Below the pieces are notes generated by a model that was not told the origin of the DNA, did no database searches, and saw only the letters and a program-made list of their open reading frames with translations. From Artocarpus heterophyllus (taxonomy: Eukaryota; Streptophyta; Magnoliopsida; Rosales; Moraceae), in the NCBI GenBank assembly GCA_025403435.1, contig CM046341.1, positions 23,348,908 through 23,412,907 on the forward strand: a stretch of 64,000 bases of DNA, written 5' to 3'. Shown in pieces: positions 23,231-36,592 of the stretch. Within the stretch, counting starts at the first letter, position 1; each line of letters starts with the position of its first letter. Made by a program: the position numbers and the translations under genes.

Positions 23231-25161
23231 TTATGTTCTTTCAAGTTTCAAGTCATTTTGAATTTCTAAATTAAGTTATGAATTTTCTATCCTCTACCAC
23301 TCATAGTAAAATATTGCTATTTGAAAAGTTTGGTTGTGATGCATGAAAATGTGATGTTCGTTCAAGCGGTAAATATGCTTTGTTTGCTACAAAATTTAGT
23401 AAGAATGTTCATGTATATGTTATGTTATGGACTGCAAAGTTTGGTAATGTTTTGATGAGTGAATTATATGTTATGAAATTTCTATGAGATTAGGTCAAGA
23501 AAATTGTTTTAACAATGTTAATTTTGGACTTTTGTTTTATGTGATATTCTATATGTTTAAATGATTTTATTAATGATGAAATAATTTTATGATATTGAAA
23601 TGTATGATAATAAGATGTTAGTATGAATTTTAAAATTAAAATATATGTATTTTAATTGTTAGAAAATGTTTTCAAAAGCTTACTCACTACCTTATTATTA
23701 TTGTTGGTAGATTTCATGTTTGAAATGTGTGGGTTTTCTTTGATGATTATAGTTATAGATGCATGTTATGAATTATGTTTGTATGAGATGAATGTATATG
23801 TGATGTAATATGAATGAATGTTATATTCTATGATAACAAATATTAATTTTATTTGTATTTTCTTAAATGAATAAATGGCATGAACACACAAAGGAATGAG
23901 CACATCGAGACCACGGTGTCGTCACCAATTCATATAAGGTTAAGTAAGCTAGCTTTTAAAGTAAGTACATTCTCACCTGCAACATGATGTGTTTTAAAAG
24001 GTTTGATGTTATGTTCATGATGATATTATGATGATTTTATGATAATTTCCTTAAAGGGTTTCTTATGAAAGATTTTTATGATTTAAAGTTATGCATGTTT
24101 GATTATGGCAAATTTCAAAGCATGAAAGTTATGTATATATGTATCACCTAATAAGTTTTGCACACCAATGTTATGATATGATGTCATGTTTGGTTTAGGA
24201 TTAGCTACCCTTCTCCTCTCATGACGGAGCGCCTACAATGATGATTGTGCTGCAACACTGGGGCCCTTAAGATAAAATAGAATAAGTTTGAATATGGTCA
24301 TGTAATGAAAGATATGTTTCTATGAAAATGTGCTTAATGCACTATTATGATATGATGATGATGATGTTTATGAGATGTTTTTAAATTGTGAGAATTATAT
24401 GCACTTACTAAGCTTTAGCTTATTCAAGTTTATGCCATGTTACATATATGGGTAAGAAGGTCATGGATTAGGCGGATGACATGGGAAGGCGTGTGAGCAT
24501 ATGAAAGATGAATTGTAACCGGAAGAACGCCAATGAAGCAAATTTTATGATTTAAGTTATGGTTTACTACTTGGATATATTTTTATGATAAGTTTTAAAG
24601 AATACAAGAACTATGTTTTAATATTTTATTTTATCATGTTCAGAATTTGAACTTCCGCATTTTTGAAAAGTTGAATTTGTCTTAAAATTATGTTTTCTAA
24701 AGGTTTTTGGCTCTGTCGGCCTGCCGAACATCATTGGTCGGCGTGCCGATGAAAGTAAGTTCGGCCTGCCGAACTTTGAAAGTCTTTAAATCCTGTTTTG
24801 CTGAGCCTTGTCGGCCTGTCGGTTGAAGAACTCCAGCCTGCCGACCTTATTCAATTCGGCTTGTCGAAGTCCCAAGTTCTGCTTGCGGAACTGTGGGAGC
24901 AAATAGTTTATAAATGATGTCATGTGATATGAGTTATGATCTTACAATTTGGTATATCTATTTTATTAAAGCAAGTTTATGATTAATTTAAAGTATAATT
25001 GAATTAATTATGGTATGGAATAAGTTACTGAATGTTGTAAAAAAAAAGTATGTATGTATCCTGGTTATGTTTTCCTTAACTATGTTTATATTTAAAGTTC
25101 AATTAAGTATATAATGTATGAATGTAATGACATCTGTGACGTCCGTAAGGGGGGCGTTACA
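23231..25161 (+). repeat. Element E 3' LTR, 5'-truncated
   Basis: This aligns with about 18670-20615 of the 5' LTR, at roughly 3% difference in a sampled stretch. The first ~1.2 kb, including the first dyad cluster, was lost in the same deletion that removed the end of pol. It ends GGGGCGTTACA. Confidence 0.88.
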
Positions 25162-25166
25162 GGCTT

Positions 25167-27188
25167 AAACTATATTCGTATATGGCAATGTACAGCTGAT
25201 GTCCTGTTTGCAGAAGGGAATAAGTTGGAAGCACGTTTGGAAATTTATATGCTTGTAGGATCTCCAAAAGAGACTAAAGGGGGTTATTTCTATAACCCAA
25301 AGGAAAATAAAGTCGTGGTTTCAACTAATGCAACATTCCTTGAGGAAAGTTACATAGATGACTTTAAGCGTCGAAACAAAGTGGTGCTTAAGGAGTAGCC
25401 GAGTCATTCAGTCACTCAGAGGGTTCCAAATGAAACCGTTCCAATCAGTTTAGAAAAACCAACCAAACAATAACCTAAAGGGTTTCAGCGTAGTGGGAGG
25501 ATCAGTCGTCTACTCAAGAAGTATATGTTCAATGGTGAAGTTTTTTAGCTGAACTAGTTGAACATAACAAGGATCCTTACACTTACAAAGAAGCTATGGA
25601 GGATGTTGATTTGAAACTTTGGACAGAGGCCATGAACACAGAGATGAAATCTATGGAGGCTAATCGGATTTGGAAACCTATAGATCTTTCCGAAGGGTAA
25701 AACCTATAAGGTGCAAATGGATCTATAAGAGAAAGAGAGGAGTGGATGGAAAAGTCAAAACCTATAAGGCTAGACTTGTAGCGAAGGGATACATGCAAAA
25801 GGAAGGAATCAATTACGAGGAAACCTTTTCACCTCTAGTCATGCTTAAGTCCATATGCATTCTCTTATCCATAACTGCCGCTCTCGACTATGAGATTTAG
25901 TAAATGAATGTCAAGACAGCCTTTCTAAATGGCTATCGTAATGAGTCCATTTATATGGTACAACTAGACGGGTTCAAGGCCAATAGTCAGGAGGGTAAGG
26001 TTTGTAAGCTGCTAAAGTCAATTATGGACTTAAGCAGGCTTCTCAGTTCTTAGAACATACGATTTGATCAAGTGATCAAGACTTATGGGTTCGCACAAAA
26101 TATGGATGAACCATGTGTTTACAAACACATCAAGGATGAGAAGGTGGTTTTTCTACTGCTCGATGTAGATGACATTCTACTAATTGGCAATGACATTGGG
26201 GCATCGTCATCGGTCAAGTTATGGTTGACCAAGCAGTTTGACATAAAAGACTTGGGTGAAGCTAATTATGTTCTTAGTATCTAGATCTTTTAGGATAGGA
26301 AGAATAGAATGATAGCTTTATCTCAAGCGGGCTGCATAGATAAAATTCTCAAAAGGTTTGCAATGTAGGATTCCAAGAAAGGTAGGCAACCATTTGGGTA
26401 TGAAATTACTCTTTTTAAGAAAGACTCACCAAAGTTTGATGAAGAAAGAGAATACATGAAGAAGGTGCCTTATGTTTCGACAGTGGGTAGTCTCATGTAT
26501 GCCATACTTTGCACACGACAAGATATTAGTTATGCGGTTAGGATTATAAGTCGATTCCAGTCAAATCTAGGACCAAACCACTAAGTTATGGTCAAGCATA
26601 TTTTCAAGTACCTGAGAAAGACTCGAGGGTATATGCTGGTGTATTTGGGTGAGGATTTAACACCTCTAGGATACACTATATTTGGGTGAGGATTTAACAC
26701 CTCTAGGATACACTGACTCGAATTTCTAATCTTGTTTTGATTCGAGAAGATCGACTTTAGGTTTTGTGTTTACTCTAGGACATAGTGCAATTGTTTGGAG
26801 AAGTGTCAAGCAATATTGTATTTCAGATTCAATGATGGAGGCCAAGTATGTGGCAGCCAGTGATGCTTCGAAAGAAGCAGTATGGCTTTACAAGTTCCTT
26901 AGGGATCTTGAGGTAGTTCTTGGTATGGATAAAGCGGTATCACTATATTGTGATAACAATGCGATGATAGATAATGCTAAGGAACTAAGATTTCATAAGA
27001 AGATTAAGCATATTGATTGGAAGTATCATGTGACAAATGACTTTATAGTGGGCGGGCATGTTGCTGTATGCAAAATCACATCCGAGGACAATTTAACTGA
27101 TCCATTCATGAAGAAACTAACTACGAGAGTCTTCGAGAGGCATGTGGAAGCTATGGGGATGTGGGATTTGTCATATTTACTCACATAG
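25167..27188 (+). pseudogene. Element B integrase C-terminus, reverse transcriptase and RNase H (broken)
   Basis: The region continues the gene interrupted at 17477. It has the integrase tail (GGYFYNPKENKVVVSTNATFL, about 25275-25340), RT palm/fingers (CKWIYKRKRGVDG, about 25710; [22 protein letters not shown]) and the RT catalytic motif near 26162, which reads DVDDILLIGND (Tyr to Asp at the first position). RNase H (MMEAKYVAASDASKEAVWL, SLYCDNNA) lies at about 26830-26960. The stop is at 27186, followed by the polypurine tract AAGTGGGAGATT (27192-27202). Several stops and a 37-bp tandem duplication break the frame. Confidence 0.85.
26642..26714 (+). repeat. 37-bp tandem duplication in element B pol
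   Basis: TATTTGGGTGAGGATTTAAC and the bases after it occur twice in a row with period 37, which is not a multiple of three and so shifts the frame between RT and RNase H. Related copies A, D and J have a single unit. Confidence 0.85.
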
Positions 27189-27202
27189 TGCAAGTGGGAG
27201 AT

Positions 27203-28608
27203 TGTTAAACATGTATGCCCTAAGGTGTAAAAATGTAATATGTTTTTGGAGACATTTTTATCAATAAAGAGTTTATTCATTATTATTCATGTACCAAAAT
27301 TATTGTCCTCTTTATGTTCATATTTGTTGAATGTATGATAAGCAAACAAAAGTCTGATACTATCAATCTAAACCTTTAGAATCCGGCATATGATGGACAA
27401 ATTATATGGAAGACATGATTCTAAAAGTGACGGTCTAAATTATAAGATCCGCAATAGAGGGAATAAAGTTGGGCACTTTATTCATGCAAAGATTGTTATG
27501 TTGTCTATATCCCTAACAGGAGACGGTTTGTCTTGGCCATCAAAGGTGGACTCCATGAATAAAAACATTGGTGCAGCTCTAAGCTTTTAGTGAAGTAGCG
27601 TTAGACTTGATAATTATGAAATATATATATATATATACATATATATGGGATATTGGGTTTCATAATTATCAGGAGCTTGAACTATATAGGTCCATTAGGT
27701 CCCTTTTGCTCGCTTATAAAAAATCTTGTAACGATATGGTGTGCTTTTCCAATAATTGGTGACTTATGTTAAATTATTAGATTGGTTGAAATTCAATAGG
27801 ATCAAATAATTAATATCTATTTATCGGTTGAATTAATTTTGTGAAAATTAATTCAAGATAAACTTGTTGAATTATCTGAAATATTTATTTTCCTAAAGAT
27901 TATCTAGATATGATTGTTTTAATTAGATAACTTCTCTATTGGTTTATTTAAATTAAAACTGAAGCTTTATCCAAAGAATCTCAAGTGAAAAATAAAAGAT
28001 TCGCAGGGATCATTTATCGTAAGTTTGTAGGCCGATCTTCAAGTTCAGCCTGTCGATGGAGTAAGTTTGATAGGCCGATCTGCTAGTTTGGCCTACCGAC
28101 TGAACGATAATCTGATCACATGTTTTTACACGATTTTATCAAATATTGATCAAAATTTGAATTTTTGAGGCCTTATTTGATAATAACCAACCAGGGGGAC
28201 GACCTTTAGAAATAGGGAGTGAGACTTAAAGGTTATTTAGATCAGTTGAGAGATCAAGAATAAGCACTCTATACCGTGAGTCTCTAAAACTCCCTTGAAG
28301 AGCTATTGTTCACAAATCACAAATGGTAATTTTGGGTATTTCTGAATTGGTTGGAAGGAGAGTCACCAGGGAAGAGCTGTGCAACGTGCGTCCACATGCA
28401 CTCCGATCGTGGATCGAGAATAGCAAAGAAGACTAGTTGGTTGAGGCTATTCTAAAATGCCCTTCTTTTCGCAGATTTTAGGAGCTCTTCAGTATACAAG
28501 GTTAGTAAGATATGGTTAATTTATGCATATAGCATGTCAAGCTTGTACTTTGAAAAATACTTTGGTATAAAAATTTTAAAATTTCTGCTGCTTACTAATT
28601 TTCCAACA
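27203..28608 (+). repeat. Element B 3' LTR with internal deletion
   Basis: It is 1,406 bp against 1,941 for the 5' copy. The missing ~535 bp lie between two GTGCA strings in the 5' LTR (after AAACATTT and after CGAGA). The 3' LTR keeps a single GTGCA at 27571-27575, so the deletion joined short direct repeats. The TATA box has decayed, and a TA-repeat has expanded near 27620-27650. Confidence 0.85.
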
Positions 28609-28840
28609 TCTTTGATGGCATATATTAATCAAAGGGGATATGTATTCCTAATTGAATTTGGTAAGTCTCCCCTAGGCGGCTTGTTTAATTCTGAGTTGGG
28701 AATTATCATTGTAAGGTTATGATATTTTCAAGGTTTTAACACATGAACACAATTGTATGTTTACTTATTTGTATTATCTCACTAAATTGTCATGGAATGT
28801 GTGCTTATGTTTGGTATATGAATCTTTATTATAGATTAAA

Positions 28841-31800
28841 ATGTCTAAAAATGCTTTATCATCAACACTCGATAAAGACATGTTAACTGGCGAATATTAC
28901 AATGATTGAAAAAGGAACCTAAACATCATCCTTTCCTTTGAGAAACTAAAATTTGTGCTGATAACACTGTGTCCTCTCGAACCCACAAGGGAATCCACTA
29001 ATGAGTAAATCCAAGCGTATGATCGCTGGAAAGATGCTAATGATCAGGCTCGTTGTTATATTATGGCAAGCATGAATAATGTGCTGCAAGCTCAACATGA
29101 AGATTGTGAGACTACTAGGCAAATCTTGGATAATCTTAAAGACATGTTTGGAGGCCAAGCCTTAACGAAACAAAAAGGGGCTCTTTGGAAACTCTTAAAC
29201 TACAAACAAAGATTGGGGACTCTTGTGAAAGATCATATGATGTTAGTCATGGGTTACCTTGCTAAGCCTCAAACCCATGAAGCTGACATTAATGCTGAGT
29301 CATAGATGACTATGGTCTTTGAGACTCAATCTAAAGAGTTCATCCCATTTAGAGCTTCATATAATTTAAGCAATAGATAGGATGTGACCTTGACTGAGCT
29401 GATGAAGCAGTTACAGAAGTTTAAAAATCTGGTCAAAAAAACTCTTGCTGGTGGTAAGGCAAACTTGGTGGCTACATTTGGTTTCAATCCTAACCCAGGG
29501 AATGGAAAGAAGCAAAGGGCTAAGACCATAAAGTCTTCTATCTCAGCAAAAGGCAAGGCCAAGAAGAAGAAGAAAAAAATCTGAACAAGCTCGAATGGCT
29601 TTTTGCAAGAGGGTTGGGCATATTCAGAAGAATTGAAAAGACTTCCTATCTCAAGGAGGTAAATGCGAACTTCTGGCTATTAAACTTGTTTAGTTGAGGA
29701 ACAAATGATACTTGGGTCATAGATTCTAGAGCAACTAATCATGTTTATATTTCTCTAGAGGGGTTCAAGGAAACAAGAAATTTGCTACATGAGCCCTTCA
29801 CGTTATGGATGGACAATGGATCCTTGATGTTGGCTGAAACAGTGGGAGATGTCCATTTTTGTTTTGATAGTTATAGGATTTTAGTTTTGAGAGGTCGATT
29901 TTATGTTCCTAAACTTAAAAGAAATTTAATATATGTCGCTTGTTTATTTGAAGACTCTTATTCAGTCTCTTTTAATAATAAAGTTATGATTTGTAAGAAC
30001 AAATCTGTGATGGGTGGATGCAAAACAACCTATATTTTATCAAACCTAAGATGGACTCATTGTTGAATATTGAGGTTAACAATAACTCTAAAAGACTTAA
30101 AACTTCTCGCTCTAATAAGACTTATCTTTGCCATTTGCGATTAGGCCATATTAGCCTGAATAGGATTCACAGGTTGGTAAGGGATCAACCTTTAAGTCAC
30201 TTAGAGGTAGAATCTATACCACGATGTAAATCTTGTTTAGAGGGCAAAATGACCAAAAGACCATTTGGATCTAAGGAGAATAGTGACGAAGAGGTTCTAG
30301 AACTTGTGCATGTGATGTTTGTGGTGCCATAAACAACAGGGCACGTGAAAGGTATGAGTACTTCATCATTTTTATTGATGATTACTCAATATATAGGTAT
30401 GTCTACCTAATGCATCATAGAAGCGAAACTTTTGACAAGTTTAGGGAGTTTTAGGCTGAAGCAGAGGAGCAATTAGGTAAACCCATAAAGGCACTTTGAT
30501 TCGATCGAGGTGAAGAATACCTCTATGATGAGTTCTTGGGACACTTATTAGAGAATGGGCTCTTATCCCATTTGACTATGCCGGGCACTTCGCAGCAGAA
30601 TGGCATAGCTAAAAGAAAGAATAGGACTTTGTTAGATATGGTTAGGTCCATAATGAGTTAGTCAACGTTGCCTTTATCTTTTTGGGGATGTATACTACAA
30701 ACTGCATGTTATCTTTTAAACAATGTACCTTCAAAATTGGTTCCTAAAACTCCTCACAAGTTATGGACAGGTAGGAAGACATCCTTAAACTATATTCGCT
30801 TAGAAATATGTCCGGCTCATGTTCAGTACAAGGAAACGAACAAGTTGAAAGCACATTCAGAAGTTTGCATATTTGCAGGATATCCAAAAGGGACTAAAAG
30901 GGGTTATTTCTATAACCTGAAAGAAAATAAAGTCATGGTTTCAACGAATTTAACATTCCTTAAAGAAAGTTACATGAACAACTTTAAGCCTCGTAGTAAA
31001 GTGGCACTCAATGTGTTGGTGAGTGATTCGATCACTCCAGGGATTCTAATTGAAACCAATCCAATCAATGTAGAAAAACCAACCAACAACAACCTAGAGA
31101 GCTTCTACGTAGTGGGAGGATCGGGCGCCAACTTGAGAGGTATATGTTTAGTGGTGAAGCCTACTTGGCTGAACAGGTTAAATATGACAGGGATCATTAC
31201 ACTTACACAAAGGCTATAGAGGATGTTGATTCAAAGCTCTAGACAAAAGCTATGAACACTGAGATAAAGTCTATGGAGATTAATCAAGTCTGAGAATTTG
31301 TAGATCTTCCTGAAGGGTAAAACCCATAGGGTGTAAGTGAATCTACAAGAGAAAGAGAGGAGCAGATGGGAAAGTCGAAACTTATAAGGCTAGACTGGTA
31401 GTTATAGGATACACCCAAAAGGAAAGAATCGATTACAAGGAAATCTTTTGGCCTGCAACCATGTTCAAGTCCATCTGCATTCTCTTGTCCACAGCTACCG
31501 CTCTCTAGTAAGAGATTTGGCAAATGGATATTAAGATCGCCTTTCTGAATGGCTATCTTGATGAGTCCATATATATGGTGCAACTAGGCGGGTTCAAAGC
31601 TAAGGGTCAAAAAGATAAGATCTGTAAGCTACAAAGTCAATTTATTGACTTAAGCAGGCTTCCCATTCTTGGAATATAAGATTTGATCAGGTGATCAAGA
31701 CTTATGGGTTCGAACAAAATCTGGACAAACCATGTGTTTACAAACACATTAAGGATGAGAAGGTGGTTTTTCTACTGCTCTATGTAGATAACATTCTGCT

Positions 31801-32769
31801 CATTGCAATGATGTTGGGGCATTATCATCGGTCAAATTATGGTTGACCAAGTAGTTTGACATGAAAGACTTGGGTAAAGCTAATTATGTTCTGAGTATCC
31901 AAATCTTTCGGGGATAAGAAAAGCAAAATTATAGCTTTATCCTAAGCTTCATACGTGGATAAAATTCTCAAGAAGGTGCAATGTAGAATTCCAAGAAAGG
32001 TGGGTAACCATCTAGGTCTTGAATCACTCTTTTTGAGAAAGACTCTCCAAAGTCTGATGAATAAAGAGAATACATAAAGAAGATGCCTTTTGCTTCGGTT
32101 GTGGGTAGACTCATGTATGCGATGCTTTGCACATGCCTGGACATTTATTATACGGTTGAGATAGTAAGTCGATTTCAGTCGGATCCAAGACCAAACCATT
32201 AGGATGTGGTCAGGCATATTTTCAAGTACCTGAGAAGGACCAAAGGTTATATCCTAGTGTATTCGGGTGAGGATCTAACACCTCTTGAATATAATAATTC
32301 AGATTTCTAATCCTGTTTGGATTCGAAAAGTTTGACTTTTGGTTTTGTGTTTACTCTGGGTGAAGGTGCCATTGTTTGAAAAAGTGTCAAGCAAAATTAC
32401 ATTTCAGATTCAAAGATGGAGGCTTAGTATATGGTAGCTAACGATGCTTCGAAAGAAGCAGTGTAGCTTTGTAAGTTCTTTAAGGATCTTGAGGTAGTTC
32501 ATGGTATGGATAAGGCAGTATCGCTGTATTGTGATAACATTGCAAAGATGGCTAATGCTAAGGAACCAAGATTTTACAAAAAGAGTAAGCATATTCATCA
32601 GAAGTAGTATATGATAAAAGACTTCGTTAAGGCTAGGCATGTTGCAGTATACAAGATCGCATGTAAGGACAATATAGCTGATCCTTTCATGGAGACACTA
32701 ACTTCGAGAGTTTTCGAGAAGCATGTAGAGGCTATAGGGATGCGAGACATGTCATATTCACTCACTTAG
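28841..32769 (+). pseudogene. Element A gag-pol (broken)
   Basis: Gag starts MSKNALSS at 28841. A stop at 28907 replaces the Trp of the conserved D-W pair. Recognisable blocks in order are: the gag body (LKDMFGGQAL, about 29130), protease DSRA at 29722-29733 (Gly to Arg in DSGA), integrase zinc region (LRLGHISLNRIHR...CKSCLEGK, about 30140-30245), core end AKRKNRT near 30608 (catalytic Glu to Lys), integrase tail (about 30880-31010), RT with YVDN instead of YVDD at 31781-31792, and RNase H (about 32400-32600). It ends in a stop at 32767, 15 bp before the 3' LTR. It is the most degraded of the copia copies, and the catalytic changes alone would prevent transposition by its own products. Confidence 0.82.
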
Positions 32770-32783
32770 TACAAGTGGGAGAT

Positions 32784-34723
32784 TGTGAGACATGGTGCCC
32801 AAAGGAGTAAATGTTGTAATATGTTTTTGAGACATTTTATCAATAAAGAGTTTATTATTATTCATATACTAAATGTTGCCCTCTTTATATTCATTTTTGT
32901 TGAATGTATGATAAGCAAACAAAAAGTCTGAGACTGTCGGTCTAAACCTTTAAGATCGTGTTTATGATGGATAAATTATGCGGAAGACATGAATCTTAAT
33001 AGTGATGGTCTAAATGATAAGATCTACAATCGCAAGAATAAAGTTGGGCACTTTTTTTATACTAAGATTGTTATGTTGTCTACATCCCTAATGGAAGATG
33101 GCTTGTCTTTGTCTTTGGAGTGGGACTCTGCACATAGAAACATTGGTATATTGTCATAGGTGATGATGTATTAGATTAGGACAAAAAGTTTGATTGATTT
33201 GGTTAATAATTCAGTTTGTTTAAATCAATTCACTTTAGACAATCATATGTGTTGTGTCTTAATCCTGAAATGATTAATGGGCCCGTATTCTTGACTTATG
33301 TCTTTTGATATACCAAAGGGTGACATCCTAATTTGATGATGGTACGTATACTAGTACGTTGAAGACATGACTTTTGATTGACATAGACTCGTTATTCATA
33401 AATAAGGAATCCATAGCTCTTTTGTAGAGTTAATGATATTCTTTTATATGCGTTATCCTGTAATTGGAAGACTAGAGCGCTCAATCATTTAGATACATAG
33501 GTGTAACTGAATGGTATACTATTCATGAATAGTAAGTATTCTAATAGCGAGATAATAGAACATAAGATAAAAATAATCAAGAAGGTAAAACAGAATTTAT
33601 CCTTAAGCCGATTATGAATATCAATATCCTATGAGGATGTGACAGATTATGATATGTCATAGATGGTTAACTTATTGGAGCTTTGTAATTTTATATAGTT
33701 CAAAAGTATAGCTCTAAGCTTTTAATGGAGTAGCGTTAGAGTTAAAAATTATAAAATATGTATCCAAAAATTGTATTTTATAATTATAGAAGCTTGAACT
33801 ATATATGTCTATCAGGTCCCCTTTGCTAGCACATAATAAATCCTGTAACGATACGGCGTGTTTTTCCTACATATTGTTCACTTGTAGTAAATTATTAGAT
33901 TAGCTGAAATTCGATAAGAGTGGATTTAATAATCCATGTTAGTTTATAAATTAATTTTACAAATTAATTCAAGATAAACATGTTGAATTATTTGGATTAT
34001 ATTTTATTTACTATAGGATTATATGTGTATAATTGTTTTAATTAAATAACTTCACTATTGGGTTATTTGAATTAAAGTTGAGACTCAATCTAAGATTCTC
34101 ATGTGAAATAAAATATTTTAAGAAATCCAAATTATCGCATGGTCGATAGGCCGATTAGAAAGTTTGGCAGGCCGATAGAGTAAGTTCGGTAGGCTGATCT
34201 CCTAGATTGGCATATTGAACATGCGATAATAAGTATACGTATTTTTGATGCGTTTTTCATCAGAAGTTGATACAAACTTAAATTTTGAGGCCTAATCTGA
34301 TAAGGTTGAACCCTAAATTTGACTACCATAAATAAGGGGTGAGTTTTCTTTGTTATTTAGATCACTTGGAAGCATAGAGTGAACTCTAGTGAGAGAATAT
34401 GAAACTCCCTGAAAGCTATTAGTCAACATCAAGAATCTTAGCTTTAGGTTTTCTTAAATGGTTGGAAGGAGAGTCACCGGAGGAAGAGCTATACGATGTG
34501 TGGCCACCCACACTCCAATTGTGGATGAAGAATAGCAAAGAAGACCAGTTGGTTGAGGCTCTTATGGAATGTTCTTCTCTTCATGGATTCCTACAGTTTT
34601 CGGTATACAAAAGAGTTATGTAAGATCTATCCTTAATTCATGTATTTAATATGACAAACTTGTGATTTAGAAAATACTCTTATTCAAAATTTTTAAAATT
34701 CTACTGCGTACTGTTTTTCAAAA
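32784..34723 (+). repeat. Element A 3' LTR
   Basis: The LTR starts TGTGAGACATGG directly after the AAGTGGGAGAT polypurine tract and ends near 34723 with a degraded CA. It has a dyad-motif cluster at 34139-34225 and an ATAAATAAGG TATA-like box near 34329. The exact TAAAC target copy follows. Confidence 0.86.
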
Positions 34724-34728
34724 TAAAC

Positions 34729-36592
34729 AATAACTCAAACTTATGAGTTTGGCAATATCTTTGGATGATCAAGCGTTCTAAAACCTTCAGATCTTCCATG
34801 CTATTATCCTCTCTCTTGATCAATTGGTGTGTGGTATCGATGATATCTCTTGGATAATCTCCTTCCACCCTTTCTCAACAAAGGTTCTTTAAACTCCAAA
34901 GGGGAAAGCTCAAAAAACACTAGATAGAGGCTAGAGAAAAGTCTACTGAAAATAGAACCTCCAAGACCTATTTATAGGTACACAAAGGCTAGGAGGTTAA
35001 GCATAATCCTATTAGGCTTCTCTACAGATCACGCCACCTACCGTGATGGTAGGCCTAATCTTCTGCCTTAAATGGTGATGTGACACATGTCATAACCACC
35101 TCTAACTGTGTGATCCTGTATCAATCTAGTATTTTTCTAAAATCTGATTTCAGTTTAAACTGAGATATTATTTATTTTGACTTTTAAACTAAATATCTTC
35201 CATGGTTTTTTTTAATTATTTAAATTATCTCATAATTTAAATAATTATTTACAAAATCTATTTCAACTCTTAAAAAAGATATTTATCCATAACAAAATAA
35301 CAAATAGATTACATGAAAATCACATAAGATACATGTCTCCTAAAATCATGGAGTGGCGCCATATAGACTTCCAAAGTTCCAATGTGTGGCGCCACACACG
35401 GTTCTGGTGGACTACTGTGTGAAATTATCATTTTGTCCCTAGAGACAAAATTAATCCAAGAAAATTCTATGGATCCATTTGAAAGAATATTATGGAGCTA
35501 GCAAGAGGACCCAATTGACATATATAATATAAGCTATAATAATTATTTATAATTTAATTATCTCATAATTAAGTTAATAATTATTATTAACTCTAGTTCA
35601 TGCCACTATCAAAAACCGAGGTTGCACACTTAAATTATATACGAAATTACATGGAACCTTTAACATAAAATGTCATGAACAAGGTCCTCCATTAATATAA
35701 TCATTTACCATGTGATAATACCCTCCACAATAATATTCATAATTAGATCTACGTTCATAGATTTTGATACAAACTCTATAATTACTTATTTGTCTATCAG
35801 TCCTATTAATTCTCTAGTGGGCGACCAATTTATTAACAAATCATATATCAAGATTTTGGTAATATTTGATATCCTATATCAAATAGCGAGCACTTTTCAT
35901 CCAAGATCTCGAATTAACACTCATAGGAATATTATCTTATCATCCTATCAGAAAAGAGCTGTGGATTCCATGTCTGTGAGTAGTGCTCCCAGCTACTTAT
36001 AATACTATGTCTCCAATGTAGCGAGATATTGATCATGGATAATTCAGACTTCACTCATTGGCAATAAAAAGATATAATACATAGATATGAGTTCAGTAAT
36101 CACCTCAAAATTAAGCTAAGATCCATAAAATGATTAAAGTGGTAGAATTCTAATTTCTTGTTACGAAATTACACAAGAACTTAAGTTCTATCTTACTCTA
36201 GGTTTAATGTGTTCCAAACGCACTGATGTCTCTATCCAATAATCATCACATTACAATAATCTGGATAAGATCATTTCACCAAGTTGGGAATAAACGACAT
36301 CATAATCTTAAGCAAGATAAAATGTCTAGCTTTATCTACTGATTGTAAACCAAAGTTTGTACTAAGTACACATAATCATATCCACTGTATTATGAACACT
36401 TCATATATATGATTATGTACTTTTACAAGTATTAGAACCATTATGATATATGCATATATATATATATATATATATTCAAAAAGATATACATGTAAGAGAA
36501 GAAAAGGAATTTATTTTATTAATTAAAAATACTTTACATCTATGATAACCTTGTGGAATTTACATTATGCTATACAAACATCAATTCCAACA
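34729..36592 (-). mobile_element. Solo LTR C, main piece
   Basis: Together with 8786-8893 this makes a ~1.97-kb LTR of a related copia family, lying on the minus strand. It has a minus TATAAATA at about 34969-34976. Its minus-strand start TGTTGGAATTG at 36592 pairs with the TGTTGGGATG end at 8786. A GAATCCACAGCTC segment near 35960 is shared with the other copia LTRs. No internal region remains. Confidence 0.78.
36454..36475. repeat. (AT)n microsatellite
   Basis: Eleven AT units lie inside solo LTR C. Confidence 0.9.

Larger units (their letters stand above)
17483..25161 (+). mobile_element. Element E: Ty3/gypsy retrotransposon, internally deleted
   Basis: It begins TGTAACACCC and ends GGGCGTTACA, typical gypsy termini. 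The flanks TCCTT (17478-17482) and GGCTT (25162-25166) are the in-register target duplication. B pol reads on as AAACTATATTCG directly after. The 5' LTR is complete (3.1 kb). Gag, protease and RT follow, but RT runs straight into a 3' LTR lacking its first ~1.2 kb, so the end of RT, RNase H and integrase are gone. Corresponding LTR segments differ by only about 3% in a sampled 158 bp, so this is the youngest layer of the nest. The chromovirus (Tekay/Del-like) lineage is a guess from LTR size, because no integrase remains. Confidence 0.9.
11932..28608 (+). mobile_element. Element B: Ty1/copia (Angela/Tork-like) retrotransposon carrying nested gypsy E
   Basis: The LTRs are 11932-13872 and 27203-28608, with TGTTA starts and a TTCCAACA end (CC in the 5' copy). 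It inserted in the leader of A. The flanks TCATG (11927-11931) and TCTTT (28609-28613) occupy the same five leader positions, where related copies read TCCTA/TCCTG, so the target duplication is decayed but in register. The A leader resumes exactly with GATGGCATAT at 28614. Its integrase was split by E at 17483-25161. LTR divergence is close to one in ten by eye. Confidence 0.86.
8894..34723 (+). mobile_element. Element A: Ty1/copia (Angela/Tork-like) retrotransposon carrying nested element B
   Basis: The two LTRs (8894-10689 and 32784-34723) flank a leader, gag-pol and polypurine tract, all on the plus strand. The element is bounded by an exact 5-bp target duplication, TAAAC (8889-8893 and 34724-34728). 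It sits inside solo LTR C. Its leader was later split by element B at 11932-28608. By eye the first ~150 bp of the two LTRs differ at about one base in ten, so it is an old insertion. Lineage is inferred from LTR length and RT/RNase H wording, not from a phylogeny. Confidence 0.88.

Noticed and set aside
8894..34723. A tandem LTR-internal-LTR-internal-LTR array from unequal recombination
   Set aside because: The A leader is split at one point with in-register flanks and resumes exactly, and the outer LTRs carry an exact TAAAC duplication, so nesting fits better.
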